Assembly (NCBI GenBank): GCA_030490835.1
Contig: CM059971.1
Location: forward strand, 50,268,012 to 50,332,011
DNA length: 64,000 nt
Direction of reading: 5' to 3'
DNA from: Annona cherimola
Taxonomy: Eukaryota; Streptophyta; Magnoliopsida; Magnoliales; Annonaceae
The first letter of the stretch is position 1. Every line of letters starts with the position of its first letter. Made by a program: the position numbers and the translations under genes. The notes beneath the pieces were generated by a model. That model searched no databases. It was not told where the DNA came from and was given only the letters and a program-made list of their open reading frames with translations. Positions 12,263-22,029 of the stretch are shown here, one piece after another.

Positions 12263-12383
12263 TGTTTTACTTAAACACTTGGCAAACTCATTAGTACCCT
12301 TTATATACTCAAATTAGTCTTTGTTTAATCATCAAAACTTATGCTTTGGTCAATTTGTTTTGTTTGGAACATTGTTTCCAATA

Positions 12384-12721
12384 ATCTCCCCCTTTTTGAT
12401 GATTGACAAAACTACATTTGAGTTGATACCTTTCAAAACATTAATCATGTTCATATATAATTTTTGAAAAACAAAGCATTGTCCTTGGTACTTTCAAACA
12501 TATGGTTCAGAGCTTTTCAAACCATTATCATAGAAAATATATTCAGAGCATTACTTTCATATCATTCATCATTCAAGAATATTAATCATTGCAAGCATAA
12601 CACAACTTTCATATATGTATCAAGTTTCAAAATACAATGTAAAACAAAAATGAAACCTATACAAATTACCCAACCCAAAAAGAAAACGCTCAAACCTATC
12701 TTTTCTCCCCCTTTTTGTCAA
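12384..12721 (-). promoter_or_regulatory. 3' non-coding region and polypurine tracts of copia A
   Basis: On the minus strand, CATCAAAAAGGGGGAGAT directly precedes the 3' LTR (12384-12402) and serves as the plus-strand primer site. A second AAAAAGGGGGAGA lies at about 12704-12716. Several polypurine tracts are a hallmark of Sireviruses. The rest of the stretch is AT-rich with no gene. Confidence 0.75.
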
Positions 12722-14317
12722 TCACTCAAAAAATGTGTCAATTACCAAAGACTTGGTAAATTGAAATTGGGAAATGGGATAGATAGATTGAGGTGGTTTG
12801 ATGGGACGGACATGGGCGGATGAGTAGTAGGATGAAACGGGTGCAGGAGAAGGCTCGCGATGAACTGATCCCGATTCGAAGGGGTCAAGTGCAGGCATGG
12901 GTCGTTTCTTGTGATGATCGGAGGCGAGATGATATCGGATGGTACGCAATTCCCGATCGATTCGATCTTGTCGGGAATGCATATTATTGATTGCCGCCAA
13001 CACTTCGGTCACAAGACTCGTCAACCGGTCTTCTTGGTGACCCATTTCTTCACGGACGGCAACGATTTCATCTCTCAAATCTTTTAGAGTAACCTCCTCA
13101 GAGGAGGTTGGAGGCACCCGTTCTCGTGCAGCGGACCCTTGTGGAGAGTAGGATCCGTGCGATATGGGAGATGCTGGCTCCTCTTGAGCAGGTGGTGCTG
13201 CGGGAGGTTGCTCTCCCTCAGCTTGTGCATTATCTTCTTGCTCTTCTTCGGAAGCTTCATGCCTTAGTTCCAGCAGATTGATCTTCATCCTTTGGATTAG
13301 TGCTTTATTTATGGCATTTGTGGATTTGAGCACTTCGAAAGGCTCGCCTTCAATATCCACTTTGAAGAATTCAAGAATCTTTGTGATCCATGTGCCATAG
13401 GGAAGGACTCCTCGTGGGTTATCCTTTCTAGAAGCCAAGGCTTCAAGAAATAATTTTGGTATGCTCACTTTGACCCTGTTGGCCACTTTCCATAGTATCC
13501 CTGCTTCTTATGGGTTTAATTTGTTTCTTCCACCGCCCTTTGGGTAGATGCAGTGGGCAATGAGAAGTCTGAGCACTCGTAGCCTGGGTGACAGATCCAT
13601 GTACCGAAGGAATTTGATTCCCGGATGGTACTTGTTGCTCCGGGTGAGCTGATTATACATTTGATCCAAAGTGAGGTCTTCTGGAATAGGCTCATCCTCA
13701 TACGGGACTCCAAGTATGTGTCCTAAATGACTCATTATGTCAGTCGGACCTGAAATTATCCCGATTCCAATATCCATTTCTACTCCTTTGACGAAGGTTC
13801 CATAGTAATCCTCATCCCATAGATAATAAAACATTCGAGTAAGATCTGGATAGACCCTTTCGTCCTCCTTTAGCAAATTTGTCCATCCTTGAAAATCCAA
13901 TAGATCTTCTATGTCGGATCCATATTCTTTCAAGAAATTAAAATCTATAATCTTGGGTATGAATACCTTCCGTTCGTAGAACTTTTTGTAAAAACGGCTA
14001 TGTTGGAGCTCGGTTTTGAAGTAGGTAGTGGGCATCTTCAATACTTGCGCTTTTCCAGCTGCAGTGCCCCTTCTGCTTGTCCCGGATTGTGTGCTCTGTG
14101 AGGTTTGTTGTTGACTTTCCGACCTGGGTGCTTGATCAGATGATTGAGTAGTGGTTTGGAATCGTACCCTTTTACCCGTCGAAGTTGATGGTTCCTCTCT
14201 AGCTCTTTTTGATGGAGTCCTAGTTCTTCTAGGAACTTCTTTTGGTTGAGATGAAGGTTGTGGTTGTGTGGGAACCCGTTTGGGGTATGGTTTTGATACG
14301 ACTTTCTTTGGTGCCAT
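12722..14317 (-). pseudogene. Large PF20167-like ORF of copia A, one in-frame stop
   Basis: Function unknown. It lies between pol and the 3' LTR, the env-like position of Sireviruses. The start MAPKKVVSKP (14317) is chosen because copia B keeps MVPK there; upstream codons derive from GTCGAC repeats. A basic, Ser/Pro/Thr-rich N-terminus (~80 residues) precedes the core: HSRFYKKFYERKVFIPKIID, GWTNLL, VKGVEMDIG, LGHILGVPYEDE, RYMDLSPRLRVLRLLIAH, YPKGGGRN, then ANRVKVSIPKLFLEAL, LPYGTWITKIL, DIEGEPFEVL. The tail is acidic (EASEEEQEDNAQ) with a short predicted coiled coil (LKDLRDEIVAVREEMGHQEDRL). A TAA at about 13516 interrupts the frame where copia B has CAA. No signal peptide or clear transmembrane segment is evident, so an envelope role is not supported. 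The block order resembles PF20167; this needs a profile search. Confidence 0.7.
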
Positions 14318-14831
14318 TTGGAGCTTGGAGTTTATGGAATCTGAGAGGGAATGCGAGTGAGAGAGAGAGAGAGTTTGAGAGATAGTGTGAAAGAGAAAGA
14401 GAAAGAAAAAGAAACTGAGGGAGTGAGAGAAAAAGAGAATGAAAGGGAGTGAAAGAGAGAGAGTGTGACGGTTTGCCGGAGACAAGGGAGAAATCGCCGG
14501 AGAAAAAGGCTGTCGCCGGAGAGGGAGAAAGGAAAAAGGAAAGGAAATAGAGAGGTTGGAGGGAAATGAGGAAGAAAGGAAGGAGAAGAGAAGAAAAAGA
14601 AGAAAAAAAAAAAAAGGTCGGCCGAATGCGAAACGTCGCGCGCGGAGTCGACTTTGCCCTAGGCGAAGTCGACTTCGGTCCCTTGGAGTCGACTTCGCCT
14701 GGGAGCGGAGTCGACTTCGACTCTGGCGGAGTCGACTTCGCTTCTGAAGTGGAGTCGACTTGACGCCCTTGGAGTCGACTTGACTCATCGACTTGACATT
14801 TTTCAATTTTAATTTTCTTATTTATTTTTTC
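14318..14831 (-). repeat. Leader of the copia A downstream ORF with GTCGAC repeats
   Basis: Non-coding on the minus strand between the pol stop and the downstream ATG. The upstream half (about 14640-14795) holds six or more GTCGACTT units of the LTR type. The half next to the ATG (14335-14640) is strongly pyrimidine-rich (TC repeats, TTTTTTTTTTTTCTTC). This may be a separate promoter/leader or a splice-acceptor region for the downstream ORF; neither is shown by sequence alone. Confidence 0.6.
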
Positions 14832-15862
14832 CTAATTTAGCTCTATCATACCCATATCATTCCTAATTTTATAAAATGATTCTTTGGCTAATGGTTTGGT
14901 AAAGATATCAGCAATTTAGTCCTCAGTTTTCACATATTCTAAGCATACATCATGATTTTCAACATGTTCACGAATAAAATGGTGTCTCACATCAATATGC
15001 TTGGTTCTTGAATGCAGTATAGGATTTTTAGTCAGACAAATTGCACTTGTATTATCACATCTAATAGGAATATCAACATAATCAATGCCATAATCTTTCA
15101 ATTGTTGTTTCATCCAAAGCAATTGGGCACAACAACTACCGGCTGCTATGTATTCGGCTTCCGCAGTAGATAGAGCCACACTTGTTTGTTTTCTTGAGTA
15201 CCATGAAACTAGCATATGTCCAAGAAACTGACAAGTTCCACTGGTACTTTTTCTATCTACCTTATATCCGGCAAAATCTGCATCCGAATAGCCGATTAGA
15301 TCAAAGGTTGACCCCTTTGGATACCATAGTCCAAGATTGGTAGTTTTTATCAAATATTTAAAAATCCTTTTTACAGCAAGGAGATGTGATTCTTTTGGGC
15401 ATGCTTGAAATCTAGAACACATACAAACACTGAATAGAATATCGGGTCTAGAGGCAGTTAAATATAACAAGGATCCTATCATGCTTCTATAAAGCTTTTG
15501 ATCGATACTTTTACCATTTTCGTCCGTGTCGATCTTGATTGTAGAGCTCATTGGAGTGTTTGCCCCTTTGCTATTCTGCAATCCAAATTTCTTGAGCATT
15601 TCCTTGACGTACTTGGACTGGTTCAAGAATATCCCTTCACTTTGTTGCTTGATTTGCAGTCCAAGGAAGAAATTTAATTCTCCCATCATGCTCATTTCGA
15701 ATTCGCTCTGCATAATCTTAGAAAATTCTTGACAAAGATTTTCATTAGTAGCACCGAAAATTATGTCATCTACATAAATCTGTACAATTAAAATATCTTT
15801 ATTTTTGTATTTGATGAACAAAGTAGTATCTACTTTCCCTCTTAGAAACTCATGATCAATGC
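14832..15862 (-). pseudogene. pol: 3' part of copia A pol (RT end and RNase H)
   Basis: Starts inside RT at [15 protein letters not shown], with [26 protein letters not shown], then RNase H ([81 protein letters not shown]) and the C-terminal [12 protein letters not shown], ending ..GMIELN at 14832. One TAA near 14916 replaces a CAA codon (compare EDQIADIF in element C). Upstream RT, integrase, protease and gag are missing because the sequence switches at about 15865 to the opposite-strand gag of copia C. It is a different subfamily from C (IKQQSEGIFLNQ against [12 protein letters not shown]). Confidence 0.9.
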
Positions 15863-15880
15863 AGTTCTTCAACCGACGAA
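15855..15880. other. Head-to-head junction of copia A and copia C
   Basis: To the left the minus strand encodes RT of copia A; to the right the plus strand encodes the middle of gag of copia C. The short shared string ATGCAGTT sits at the switch: it is present in the D gag at about 60820 (CAACATGCAGTTCCTC) and here as TCAATGCAGTTCTTC. Such microhomology fits illegitimate end-joining or template switching. Confidence 0.75.
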
Positions 15881-16732
15881 AATGATGCAGCCAACTGTGC
15901 AAGAATATGTTGCATGGCACGAATCGAGCAAGAAGAGGACTTGCTATGCTTAAACACGACTGAAGTTTTGGAAGAACAATCCACCTCAAACAAATGTACA
16001 AGCAATGATGAGGTAACTTCCAAACCTTGCTATTCTCAATCAAGTTATTCTTCTTTTCAAAATTGCATCAAATGTGCTGAATTAGAAGAACTACAAACTG
16101 CCTATGATTCATTATATGAGGAAATCAAAAAGCTAGGAAACAAGTTGTCCTCAAAGAAACAACAATGCAACTTTGTTATTATTGAAAATGGAAAACTAGC
16201 TGAAAAATCAACAAAACTGAAAGAAGAAAATGAATCATTGTTGAAAGAAGTAGAGAAACTGAAAAAGGAGAACAAATCCTTAAATGAATCATTAGCAAAG
16301 TTCTCTAATCCAGGAGAAAGTGTAAAGATGTTTCTGAACATGACCTCCCAAACAAACAAAAGAGGTCTTGGATACAATACATTTGAGCAAGGAGAAAGTG
16401 GCAAATCAAATGTGCCTACACTTGGGAAATATCAAACCAAAATTGCACCTATATACAAGCCACAAAGGAGAAATATTATGTGGACTAAAAGACCAACATT
16501 TGAACCAAAATATACTTGGAGGCCTACTCCTAGATTACCAATGGCTTGCAACTTTTGCAACAAAATGGGTCATAAAGTTTACAAGTGTAACTTTAAGAGA
16601 TTGTTTGATTATGGTGCAAAACTAGTTTGGGTTCCAAGGAACACAAGATTTGGACTTTCTAAGTTGGAGCAACAAAGGTTGAATAATATTACTAACCCAA
16701 ATGGACCCATAAAATGGGTACCAAAGAAATAA
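15866..16732 (+). pseudogene. gag: 5'-truncated copia gag of element C
   Basis: Matches residues ~330 to 618 of the complete gag at 59836-61692 almost without change. It includes the coiled-coil-like Lys/Glu-rich block (ELEELQTAYDSLYEEIKKLG, KLKEENESLLKEVEKLKKEN) and the second CCHC knuckle CNFCNKMGHKVYKC (about 16547-16588), ending IKWVPKK at 16732. The N-terminal gag domain and first knuckle are lost at the junction with copia A, together with the 5' LTR and primer site. Gag normally packages the RNA in virus-like particles. The frame is open but has no authentic start, so it is scored as a pseudogene fragment. Confidence 0.85.
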
Positions 16733-19700
16733 GAATTACTTGTTTGTTTTTCAGATTTGTTACAAGGCAAAGACAAACAACATATGGTTCATGGACAGCG
16801 GTTGTTCAAGGCACATGACCGGTGAAAGAAGTCTATTTCACAAGCTTAAGCCTTGCAACGATGGAACGGTTGCCTTTGGTAATAATGAGAAAGGTAAAAT
16901 AAAAGGTAAAGGAAACATTTATAGTATTTCAAATGCATGCATGGAGGATGTTTTGTTTGTTGAAGGACTCAAACACAATTTAATGAGCATTAGCCAATTA
17001 TGTGATAAAGGATACAAAGTTGTGTTTGAATCATCTATATGTAATGTATTTGATGGAGAACATATCATGTTTAGTGGAAAAAGACATGGAAATGTATATT
17101 TGGTTTCACTTGATGAACTAAATGGTCAATGTCTAATGGCCATTGATAATGATCCATGGGTTTGGCATAAAAGGCTTGGACATATAAACATGAGAAACAT
17201 AAAGACCCTATGGAAAAAGAGTTTGGTAGAAGGCTTGCCTAAGTTGAAATATGACAAAAATAAAATATGTAAGGCATGTCAATTATCTAAACAACCAAAG
17301 ATGTCTTTTTCTACCAAAAAGGAGATTTCCACCACTAGGCCACTTGAATTGCTACACATGGATCTATATGGGCCATCCGACATCTTAACCATTGGTGGAA
17401 AGAAATATGTATTTGTGATTGTTGATGACTTTTCAAGATTTACATGGGTAATTCTCTTAGCTAGCAAAAATGAAGCCTTCTCTATGTTTTCAACTTTTGT
17501 AAACTTGGTGGAAAATGAAAAACAGAATACCATTTTGTGTATAAGGAGTGACCATGGTGGTGAATTTGAGAACAAACGATTCACAGAATTATGTAATGAA
17601 AAAGGAATTCATCACACATTTTCTGCACCAAGGACTCCACAACAAAATGGAGTAGTTGAAAGGAAAAACAGAACTATACAAGAGATGGCTAGAACATTGC
17701 TAAATGAGAGCAAACTATCTAAAAAATTTTGGGGTGAAGCTGTAAGCACAGCTTGTCATGTTTTAAATCGAGTTACCATTAGAGCAATCTTGAAAAAGAC
17801 CCCATATGAGCTATGGAAAGGAAGGAAACCAAACATATCTTATTTTCATGCTTTTGGATGCACATGTTATGTTCTGAACAATGGAAAAATCAACTTGGGA
17901 AAACTTGATGCTAAAAGTGATGAAGCAATATTCCTTGGTTATTCATCAAATAGCAAAGCATATAGAGTTTTCAATAAACGAAACCAAGTTGTAGAAGAAT
18001 CCATACACGTTGTCTTTGATGAAACTAACCCATGCTTTAAAAGAAAGGATGATTCAAGTGATGCAGATGACATAGCAAGCAATCTTGAAAAATTGCATAT
18101 GGAAAAGCAAGAGGAATTCTTGGAGGAAAGGGTAAGTGAAGGTAATGACTCCTATAAACCTCCATCTGATTTAAAATTCAAACATGCACATCCAATTGAA
18201 CAAATTATAGGGAATGTGTATGAAGGTGTAAAAACTAGAAGGTCAAAGCAAAATGTTTGTGGACAATATGCCTTTGTATCCAAAATTGAACCTTCTAATA
18301 TTGATCAAGCTCTTGATGATGAAAACTGGATTATAGCAATGCAAGAAGAGCTAAATCAATTTGAAAGAAATCAAGTTTGGAACCTTGTTCCTAGACCAAA
18401 TGACTGTATTATTATTGGCACCAAGTGGGTCTTTAGGAACAAATTAGATGAAAGTGGACTTGTAGTGAGAAACAAAGCTAGACTTGTGGCAAAAGGATAC
18501 TCACAAGAAGAAGGAATAGATTTTGAAGAATCCTATGCCCCGGTTGCTAGATTAGAGGCAATTCGCATCTTACTAGCTTTTGCATCTCACATGAACTTTA
18601 AATTGTTTCAAATGGATGTCAAAAGTGCATTTCTGAATGGTTATATAAATGAAGAGGTGTATGTAGAACAACCACCTGGATTTGAAGAAAAGGATCAATC
18701 AAAGTATGTTTACAAGCTAACCAAAGCATTATATGGATTAAAACAAGCTCCAAGAGCTTGGTATGATAGACTAAGCAAATTTCTGATTGATCATGATTTT
18801 CAAAAAGGAAATGTAGACACCACTTTGTTTATCAAGTACAATGGAAAGGATATATTGATCATTCAGATTTATGTAGATGATATTATTTTTGGTGCTACTA
18901 ATGAAACTCTTTGCCAAGAATTTTCTGAGCTTATGCAGAAAGAGTTTGAGATGAGCATGATGGGAGAGCTAAACTTCTTCCTTGGACTGCAAATCAAGCA
19001 ACTAAATGAAGGAATCTTCATAAACCAGTCCAAATACATCAAGGAGATGCTCAAGAAGTTTGGCATGGAGAACAGCAAAGGAGCAAACACGCCCATGAGC
19101 TCCACAATCAAAATGGACAAAGATGAAAAGGGAAAATTAGTTGATATGAAAGTGTATAGAAGCATGATAGGTTCCTTATTGTATCTAACTGCTTCTAGGC
19201 CAGATATTTTGTTTAGTGTGTGTATGTGCTCTAGATTTCAATCATGCCCAAAAGAATCACACTTGGTAGCTGTGAAAAGAATTTTTAGATATCTAGTAGA
19301 CAGTATCAATTTAGGACTATGGTATCCAAATGGCTCTAATTTTGATCTAATCGGCTACTCGGATGCGGATTTTGCTGGTTACAAAGTAGATAGAAAAAGC
19401 ACTAGTGGAACATGTCAGTTTCTTGGAAGCATGTTGGTTTCATGGTTTTCAAGAAAACAAACTAGTGTTGCTCTATCTACGGCGGAAGCCGAATATATTG
19501 CCGCCGGGAGCTGTTGTGCCCAATTACTTTGGATGAAATAGCAACTTAGGGACTATGGCATGGATTTTAAAGATATACCTATCAAATGTGACAATACCAG
19601 TGCCATATGTCTAACCAAGAATCCAGTCTTGCATTCTAGGACCAAACATATAGACCTTAGACATCATTTCATTAGAGAACATGTAGAAAATCATGACATA

Positions 19701-19814
19701 TGTTTGGTATATGTAAGAACAGAGGATCAAATTGCAGACATATTCACAAAACCCCTAGCCAAAGAAGCATTCTATAAAATTAGAAATGACATGGGAATGA
19801 TTGAGTTAGGCTAG
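16713..19814 (+). pseudogene. pol: Nearly complete copia pol of element C, one premature stop
   Basis: Polyprotein of a Ty1/copia (Sirevirus-like) element. In order: aspartic protease ([13 protein letters not shown] near 16790), integrase zinc-binding [15 protein letters not shown] (17163-17290), integrase core with Asp in HMDLYGP (17361), Asp in RSDHGGEF (17550) and Glu in NGVVERKNR (17658), RT ([14 protein letters not shown] at 18870-18881) and RNase H ending [23 protein letters not shown] at 19539 replaces a CAG found in element E; the rest, to 19814, stays in frame. Pol has no ATG near its start. Its frame opens at 16713 and lies +1 to gag, whose stop is at 16730-16732, so it would be made by frameshift or splicing. 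The order protease-integrase-RT-RNase H defines copia. Confidence 0.92.
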
Positions 19815-20160
19815 CATAAACTTAGGGGAGCACCTGTTTAGGGGGAGCAATCCCACCTATCTCTTTCTTTACCCTCTAATCTTTTTGATTTATTGACAAA
19901 AAGGGGGAGAAGAATAGGATTTGAGGATTTGAGATCCTAGGATTTGAGATCCTTATGATTATGCTTAAGGAGAAAAGAGTAGGATATGATTGGGGAGAAG
20001 AGTTTGAATGTGTGTTAAATATTGAAGGATTGCATGAGCATATGTTAAATGATTGCATGAGTTTAAGTATGATTTCAAAATGCATAATGAACATGATATT
20101 TTAAGCAATTGAAAGGTATACACTCAAATCGGTTTTGTCAATCATCAAAAAGGGGGAGAT
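19815..20160 (+). promoter_or_regulatory. 3' non-coding region with several polypurine tracts (copia C)
   Basis: Purine tracts occur at 19824-19830 (AGGGGAG), 19840-19847 (AGGGGGAG), 19900-19910 (AAAGGGGGAGA) and 20148-20160 (AAAAGGGGGAGAT). The last abuts the LTR and is the plus-strand primer. Multiple tracts of this form are characteristic of Sireviruses. No ORF lies between pol and the LTR here, unlike copia A and B. Confidence 0.85.
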
Positions 20161-20296
20161 TGTTGGAAATATGTGGAAAACTAGCTAAATCTATGTTTTG
20201 ATGATTAACAAACTAAATTTGAGTAAGTCTTGGCTACTAACAAGTTTGTGGAAATGTTTAAGGAATATTCATTTGAAGAAAATCAAGTATGGAAGC

Positions 20297-21026
20297 CAAG
20301 TCGTATACCAAGTCGACTCCAAGATCGACTTCAAGAAGTCAAATCTGTCCAGAGCTGAAAAGGGGAGAAGAACAAGTGAAGTCGCAGGCCAAGTCGACTC
20401 CAGGTGCGACTTAGGAAACCAAGTCGCAGACGAAGTCGACTCCAGCATCGACTTCAAGCATCCAGAGTTGAAAAAGTGGAAACGGACATGACGAAGTCGC
20501 AGGCAAAGTCGACTCCAGGTGCGACTTGGGCGAAGTCGCAGACGAGGTCGACTCCAACTTCGACTTGAGGAGTTCAGACTTGAAGATTGAAGTTTCAATC
20601 TTATTCCAAGGATCCATTTGGAATTTATCAAATCCAAATAAGATGCAAAGTTCATTCTCAAAAAGCAACTGAAGTTTCTTAAAGATCAAAAGCTAAGATT
20701 TATATTCAAAGTTCAAATCAAGTCTATCAAGTCCAAAGCTAATCTTCAAGCTTATTCTAAATGAAGAAATATCCAAGTCATGAAGACCAATTTAACAAAG
20801 TACAAGCCAGTTCAAGAAGATCAAGGTGTTCTTGCAAAAGACCACGCCAAGTCGCAACCCAAGTCGACTCCAGGATCGACTTGAGTTGAGGACTGAAGGC
20901 CAAGTTAACACAGACTCGGACGTGGAAATCTGAAGAACTGGAGTCGCACATGAAGTCGACTCCAGGTGCGACTTGGAAGCCAAGTCGCAGGCCAAGTCGA
21001 CTCCACATGCGACTTGGGTCGCAACG
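20297..21026 (+). repeat. GTCGAC-dyad arrays in copia C LTR
   Basis: Two clusters (20297-20566 and 20848-21026) of AAGTCGCA..GTCGAC..TGCGACTT modules separated by ~280 bp of AT-rich DNA. Both lie upstream of the TATA box, in U3. Confidence 0.88.
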
Positions 21027-21100
21027 GTCGGAATTTATTCGAACGTTGGCGCATTAAATGCGCGCCACCTACCTTCTAACGTTCGGATTCCCTCCAAAAT

Positions 21101-21108
21101 TATAAATA
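21101..21108 (+). promoter_or_regulatory. TATA box in copia C LTR
   Basis: TATAAATA in the block CTCCAAAATTATAAATAGC shared with the D LTR and, reversed, with the A LTR. Transcription would start roughly 30 bases downstream. Confidence 0.75.
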
Positions 21109-21746
21109 GCATTCATGGTGGACGAGGGAAGTAGCTAAGAATCATTAAGTGTGCTTAACTACTACATTCAAGAGCTCTAAAGAGATCAAGCCACTCAAAG
21201 AAGAAGAACTCTGCTTCAAACTGCAAAAAGCTCATCGTCTGAATCTTCAAAGCCTATTCTTCAAGTTCTTCTCTCTGCGCTAAAGTGTTGCTACACATCT
21301 GTAAAGTGTAGATTTCTTTCTTTGATTATTTGTTTGTATTGAACTTGATTTAGCTTGGGTAGCTAAGATCAAGTGATAGCAAAGTAGTGTGTGATTGGAG
21401 TGTGACTCATCACCTACTTGTGCTAAGTGTTGTATATGCCCCCTAGAGCTAGAATCTAGAAGAGAGCAAGAGGCTCTAGTTGTATTCGCGGAATACAATA
21501 GTGGAACCCAAGTCACAAGGAGTATGAGCTTGGAAGAGTGGAGTAGGGAGGTAGCCCGAACCACTATAATATCCTTGTCTACTTGCTTTTATTTCTGCTC
21601 TCTTTATTACTTTGCTTTCCATTCAGTTTCTTCATTCAAGGGGATTAATTCTACAAGGGGTTAAGTTTTTAAGTTACCAAAGAAATTTTTAAGAACCCAA
21701 TTCACCCCTCCCCTCTTGGGTTTTGCCATCTATTCGGGACCCAACA

Positions 21747-22029
21747 CAAGCAACACGGTGAGGAGACCCTATCAGAGGCATGGGATCGTTTCAAAGACCT
21801 GCTCCGAAAGTGCCCGCATCATGGAATTCAGCCATGGGTACAAATTCAGATTTTCTATAACGGTCTCCAAAATTTCACCCGTCACATGGTGGATTCTTCA
21901 TCGAACGGATCTCTGCTATGAAAAAGTTATCGGGAATCATACGCCCTGCTCGAAAACATGGCGGCCAACACTTATCAATTGTCATCAGACAGAAGCAGAG
22001 GTGCAGGTCTACTCCAACTGGACGCAGTT
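21747..22029 (+). pseudogene. gag: Athila-type gag fragment of element F (first part)
   Basis: Encodes the end of the retrotransposon gag domain: GEETLSEAWDRFKDLLRKCPHHGIQPWVQIQIFYNGL, then MVDSSSNGSLL and YALLENMAANTYQLSSDRS. It matches the minus-strand gag of element G (46575-46974) closely. It starts abruptly at the copia C LTR end and is cut at 22029 by solo LTR S2, continuing at 25083 (VSLIKAHIDALSRQIQNL). The gag N-terminus, primer site and 5' LTR of F are not in the window. Confidence 0.85.
22025..22029. repeat. Target-site duplication, left (CAGTT)
   Basis: Five bases before the S2 LTR. The right partner at 25083-25087 is CGGTT, with one mismatch. The gag frame rejoins across the pair. 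Confidence 0.75.

Larger units (their letters stand above)
10773..12383 (-). mobile_element. 3' LTR of copia element A
   Basis: On the plus strand it begins TGTTGGTCCCGAG and ends TTTCCAATA, the reverse complement of the TGTTGGAAA...GGGACCCAACA LTR at 20161-21746, to which it is very similar. The canonical TG start has become TA (12382-12383). A TATAAATA box lies at 11404-11411 (minus). Two GTCGAC-dyad arrays flank the middle (about 11497-11670 and 11945-12262). A polypurine tract abuts it at 12384, so this is a 3' LTR. The left flank is copia B pol with ATTTA at 10768-10772; no matching duplication exists at the far side of the composite. Confidence 0.9.
20161..21746 (+). mobile_element. 3' LTR of copia element C
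   Basis: Begins TGTTGGAAATATG directly after a polypurine tract and ends GGGACCCAACA; 1586 bp. It contains GTCGAC-dyad arrays at about 20297-20566 and 20848-21026, a TATA box at 21101-21108, and a long U5 side ending ACCCCTCCCCTCTTGGGTTT. It is very similar to the copia A LTR over both arrays. The right flank is Athila-like gag (AAGCAACACGG..), so C had inserted into element F; the 5-base flank CAAGC has no partner left of copia A. Confidence 0.93.

Noticed and set aside
12722..14317. True retroviral-type envelope protein
   Set aside because: Position fits, but no signal peptide, transmembrane anchor or cleavage site is visible, and the core looks like PF20167.
14556..14763. Basic Arg/Lys-rich ORFs upstream of the copia A downstream ORF
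   Set aside because: Opposite strand of a pyrimidine-rich leader and the GTCGAC repeat; composition artefact.
16713..19814. Endogenous pararetrovirus (caulimovirid) origin
   Set aside because: Domain order protease-integrase-RT-RNase H, LTRs with TG..CA and an integrase core define Ty1/copia; no movement protein.
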